The notes beneath the pieces were generated by a model. That model was not told where the DNA came from, ran no database searches, and worked only from the letters and a program-made list of their open reading frames with translations. From IMG/VR virus record IMGVR_UViG_3300042465_001050, positions 1 to 40,290 of that record: DNA of 40,290 nt. One strand, given 5' to 3'. The DNA comes from a virus. The position numbers and the translations under genes are program-made. Below are positions 37,532 through 40,290 of the stretch, in pieces (position 1 is the first letter of the stretch; the number at the start of each line of letters is the position of its first letter).

Positions 37532-39240
37532 TTTATAATCCTCGAAAAATTATTTACTTTTTCAAATCGAATCACGTTTCTAAACTTGTCTTGTAGTATA
37601 TCACCTTTATGACTAATCACAAAGAGATTTGTGTTCTCAAGCATAGAAAGAATTTTCATCAAATCTTCTGTACCATTTGTGTCAAGTGACGAATCAAAAA
37701 TTTCATCCAATATCAGAATGTTTGTATTGGTAGAGTTTTTCAATTTAGCAACCGCACGCCATGTCAACATCAATGCCATATCAATACGTTGCTTCTCACC
37801 CTCAGAGAATGATGCATAACTAAAGTCATCGCGATGGCGAGACTTGATAGTTTCTTTGAACGATTCATCCAAATTGAAGTTCACAAAGAAATCCAATGTA
37901 GTCAAATACTTGTTAACAAGTTTATTGATAACTGGTAGATATTGCTTAACAATTTTTGTTTTGATACCAGTATCTTTCAACATCAACGCGGCAGTACTGT
38001 AATAGTTCAACTCATCGATAAAGGTGTTTATATTAATCTTTATCTCACTTAACTGCTCTTTTATAGCGTTTAATTCTTGCTCATCTTTATCAGATACAGT
38101 TGATGCATTACGAATGTCTTCAATCTGTTTGTTCAACTTGGTAATCTGTTTGTTCATCTCAGTAATGGATGAGTTGTCAGATGCAACCTTTACTTGAAGT
38201 GTATTGATTTTTTTCTGTGTCTCCGTAATCTTATCTAACTTGTTTTGTTCCGAAGTAAGTTTTGTCAAGAGTTGTTCAAGAGCGGTGTTGCATTCTTCGG
38301 CTTTGGTGGTAAGAACGCTAAGTTGCGTTTCTTTAAACTCCACGGCAATGGCTTGCCTACAGGTTGGACAATCATCATTGTGCCCGAAAAAATGTATATC
38401 TTTTCGAAATTTGGATACATTGCTTTCAATTTGCGATTCAAGTTTTGTAAGTTTCTTGACCTTACTTTCAATTTCAATCTTATTTTCCACAATGGCATTG
38501 AGGGCTTCAGCCTGCTCGGTGATGGTAGATATTTCTTCATGAAGGGTTTGTATAGCACTCTGATTACTCTGTATCTCTTCAACATACTCTGCAATCCTAT
38601 CTTCGTTGTTTCGTTTTAATTCATCAACATATTCTTTTTTGAGATTGTATTTTTGTTCAAGCAAACCAATCTCATGTTTCTTCTCTGAGATATTCTCTTT
38701 AGCAATTTGCACTTTGTCTTTTACAATGCCATTCATGCGCGAAAAGATTTGAATGTCAAGCAAGTCTTCAATGATCGATCTACGATCTGATGCAGACAAT
38801 TGCATGAACGGAGTGAATGATGCACTACCAAGAATCACAATCTGTGTAAATGACTTGTAGTTTAATTTAAGAATAAACTTCTCAAGGTATTCTTGATAAT
38901 CTTTAATTGCGGCATCTTGCGATAACAGTTTATCATTGCAATAAATTTCAAACAGGTTGGGCTTGATGCCACGCACCACTTTGTATGACTTGCTACCAAT
39001 ATCAAACTCTACTTCAACTACAGTATCTTTTGTGTTAATTGAATTAACAAGTTGTAATTTGTTAATGTTGCGAAAAGGCTTACCGAAAAGGCAAAAGCAT
39101 AGCGCATCAAGCATCGTTGATTTACCTGATCCGTTTGTACCAACAATCAATGTTGTTGATTCATTGTTTAGATTCAGTTCGGTAAAAAGATTGCCTGTGC
39201 TAAGTAAGTTTTTCCAACGAAGTTTACGAAATAAAATCAT
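37528..39240 (-). CDS. 46: Recombination nuclease subunit gp46 (SbcC/Rad50-like)
   Basis: A 570-residue SMC-like ATPase that works with gp47 to resect DNA ends and feed recombination-dependent replication. Walker A GTNGSGKS is at 34-41. A long coiled coil (about 165-420) is interrupted by a zinc hook CPTC at 291-294. The C-terminal head has YASFSEGEKQRIDMAL (signature) and ILILDEIFDSSLD (Walker B). Size matches T4 gp46 (560 aa). Its ATG overlaps the gene 47 stop by 4 nt. Confidence 0.95.
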   Translation of the reverse strand: MILFRKLRWKNLLSTGNLFTELNLNNESTTLIVGTNGSGKSTMLDALCFCLFGKPFRNINKLQLVNSINTKDTVVEVEFDIGSKSYKVVRGIKPNLFEIYCNDKLLSQDAAIKDYQEYLEKFILKLNYKSFTQIVILGSASFTPFMQLSASDRRSIIEDLLDIQIFSRMNGIVKDKVQIAKENISEKKHEIGLLEQKYNLKKEYVDELKRNNEDRIAEYVEEIQSNQSAIQTLHEEISTITEQAEALNAIVENKIEIESKVKKLTKLESQIESNVSKFRKDIHFFGHNDDCPTCRQAIAVEFKETQLSVLTTKAEECNTALEQLLTKLTSEQNKLDKITETQKKINTLQVKVASDNSSITEMNKQITKLNKQIEDIRNASTVSDKDEQELNAIKEQLSEIKININTFIDELNYYSTAALMLKDTGIKTKIVKQYLPVINKLVNKYLTTLDFFVNFNLDESFKETIKSRHRDDFSYASFSEGEKQRIDMALMLTWRAVAKLKNSTNTNILILDEIFDSSLDTNGTEDLMKILSMLENTNLFVISHKGDILQDKFRNVIRFEKVNNFSRIIK

Positions 39241-40289
39241 TCAATAGTTTCCGATGACAATGCTTCAAGGTAAAGTTCACGCATGACTGTTTTTAGTTTC
39301 TGCGGTTCAACTTGAATTGTTTGCTGATCAATATAGTTAGATAGAATTGTCAAAGTGTCTTGTGCTTGGTCAACTATATCTTCTTCATTGTTTACCATTT
39401 CATTTACGTCTTCAACAATAGTAACATCAATAGGATTCATTTTGTAAATATCATCCATAAATGTGTCAAACTTTTGAGGGTTTGTTTTTTGTACAACTAC
39501 TATCTTTATGTATTTGTTTTTTAGATTAGAAAAGTCTTCGTCCAATTCTTTTGTATCGTCATATGTCAACTTGTAGAACATACGATTCTGATTTGTTACA
39601 AACTTAAATACTTTACTTTGAGTGTCAAACACACCAAAACCTTTTTGGTCTTTATAGTCTGACCAAAACAATTCGTATGGTGTGCCAAGATATTCAATCT
39701 TACCATCTACTGATGCCGAACGCGAATGATAGTGTCCACTATAAACTTGATCATAGTTTTTCAGAAATACATCTTCATAGCCTTCATGACTAACTTGACC
39801 ACGTTGCATATAGTAACCAACAAGTTCAAAGTGACCAACACAATACGGCGATGTACTCTTTGAAACAAACTCACGAATTTCGTTTTCGTTTTCGTTACAC
39901 ATCCAAGGAATCATATCAAACACAGCACCATCTAGTTCAAGTGTGCCGTGCTTAGCCCATAATGTAATGTTGTCATAGTCGCGCAAAAGCAAATCTGGAG
40001 AATTAATCTCCAAACTGTTGCGCCAGAAAATATCATGATTACCAATCAACGCATGAAGGCGAATGTTTCTCTTCTTACACTCATCGAAAAAATATCGTCT
40101 GCTTTCTGCAAGAGAAAGAAAGTTGATATACTTTCTACGATCAAACAAATCACCAAGTTGAATGATGGTATCAATACCATGCTCTTCTAAGTATGGAAAG
40201 AAAACTTCGCTATAAAACTTCTCGTAGTATTCGTGGAAGTGTCGTGCATCGTTTCTTACGCCAAAGTGTGTATCTCCAAGTAGGGCAAT
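39237..40289 (-). CDS. 47: Recombination nuclease subunit gp47 (SbcD/Mre11-like), 5' end outside the window
   Basis: At least 350 codons; the reading frame runs off the right edge, so the start codon and first residues are missing. Metallophosphoesterase motifs in order: GDTHFG at the edge, GDLFDRR, GNHDIFW and GHYHSRS. With gp46 it forms the Mre11/Rad50-like nuclease that processes DNA ends. The first methionine in the window (40148) is internal and not the start. T4 gp47 is 339 aa, so only a few residues should be missing. Confidence 0.95.
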   Translation of the reverse strand: MALLGDTHFGVRNDARHFHEYYEKFYSEVFFPYLEEHGIDTIIQLGDLFDRRKYINFLSLAESRRYFFDECKKRNIRLHALIGNHDIFWRNSLEINSPDLLLRDYDNITLWAKHGTLELDGAVFDMIPWMCNENENEIREFVSKSTSPYCVGHFELVGYYMQRGQVSHEGYEDVFLKNYDQVYSGHYHSRSASVDGKIEYLGTPYELFWSDYKDQKGFGVFDTQSKVFKFVTNQNRMFYKLTYDDTKELDEDFSNLKNKYIKIVVVQKTNPQKFDTFMDDIYKMNPIDVTIVEDVNEMVNNEEDIVDQAQDTLTILSNYIDQQTIQVEPQKLKTVMRELYLEALSSETIE

Positions 40290-40290
40290 T

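Overview
The window is part of the genome of a T4-like tailed phage (myovirus type). It carries T4 core replication and recombination genes in roughly T4 order: gene 47, 46, 45, 44, 62, regA, 43, uvsX and 41. It also carries virion genes of the kind seen in marine and freshwater T4-like phages, and phage-type TATAAATA late promoters. There are no photosynthesis genes. A SAR11-like or other aquatic heterotroph is a plausible host, but this is inferred from AT-rich composition and gene content only. Every supported gene is on the minus strand, so transcription runs from the right end to the left.

Right to left: 40289-37343 holds gene 47 (cut by the window edge), gene 46 and a small ORF. 37353-31110 is an accessory metabolic operon: peptide deformylase, an aspartyl-hydroxylase-type oxygenase, a PLP-fold protein, a Cys/His small protein, a cupin, a split HldE pair (adenylyltransferase plus kinase), dCMP deaminase, a small acidic protein and a DNA methyltransferase. 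It ends in a strong terminator. 31029-26639 is a promoter-punctuated block: two small genes, a large VWA protein with an HEXXH motif (CobT-like), and a MoxR/CobS-like AAA+ ATPase. 26586-21568 holds a glycosyltransferase, a small conserved gene, the sliding clamp (45), a Tat-signal-like protein, clamp loader (44), an HNH-like endonuclease, clamp loader (62), RegA and a Dps ferritin. 21571-20227 holds an HTH protein, a phasin-like protein, Hsp20 and a 58-aa gene. 20184-16841 holds a small beta-rich protein and a DNA polymerase split into two genes around a 2OG-Fe(II) oxygenase gene. 16844-11316 holds a membrane protein, a cytidylyltransferase-like protein, UvsX, the gp41 helicase and small genes. 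11275-15 is mostly virion genes behind late promoters, with a deoxynucleotidase among them.

The most striking feature is the split family B DNA polymerase. The N-terminal gene ends inside the fingers, after motif A. The C-terminal gene resumes before motif B, and an intact oxygenase gene sits between them with 4- and 8-nt overlaps. Seven sigma70-like promoters can be read. Six have a TGN extended -10, and in three the TGA stop codon of the upstream gene is embedded in TTGACA. Six NATAAATA late promoters mark gene starts. Functions are assigned from motifs and family recollection without database searches. No intergenic stretch exceeds about 140 bases.
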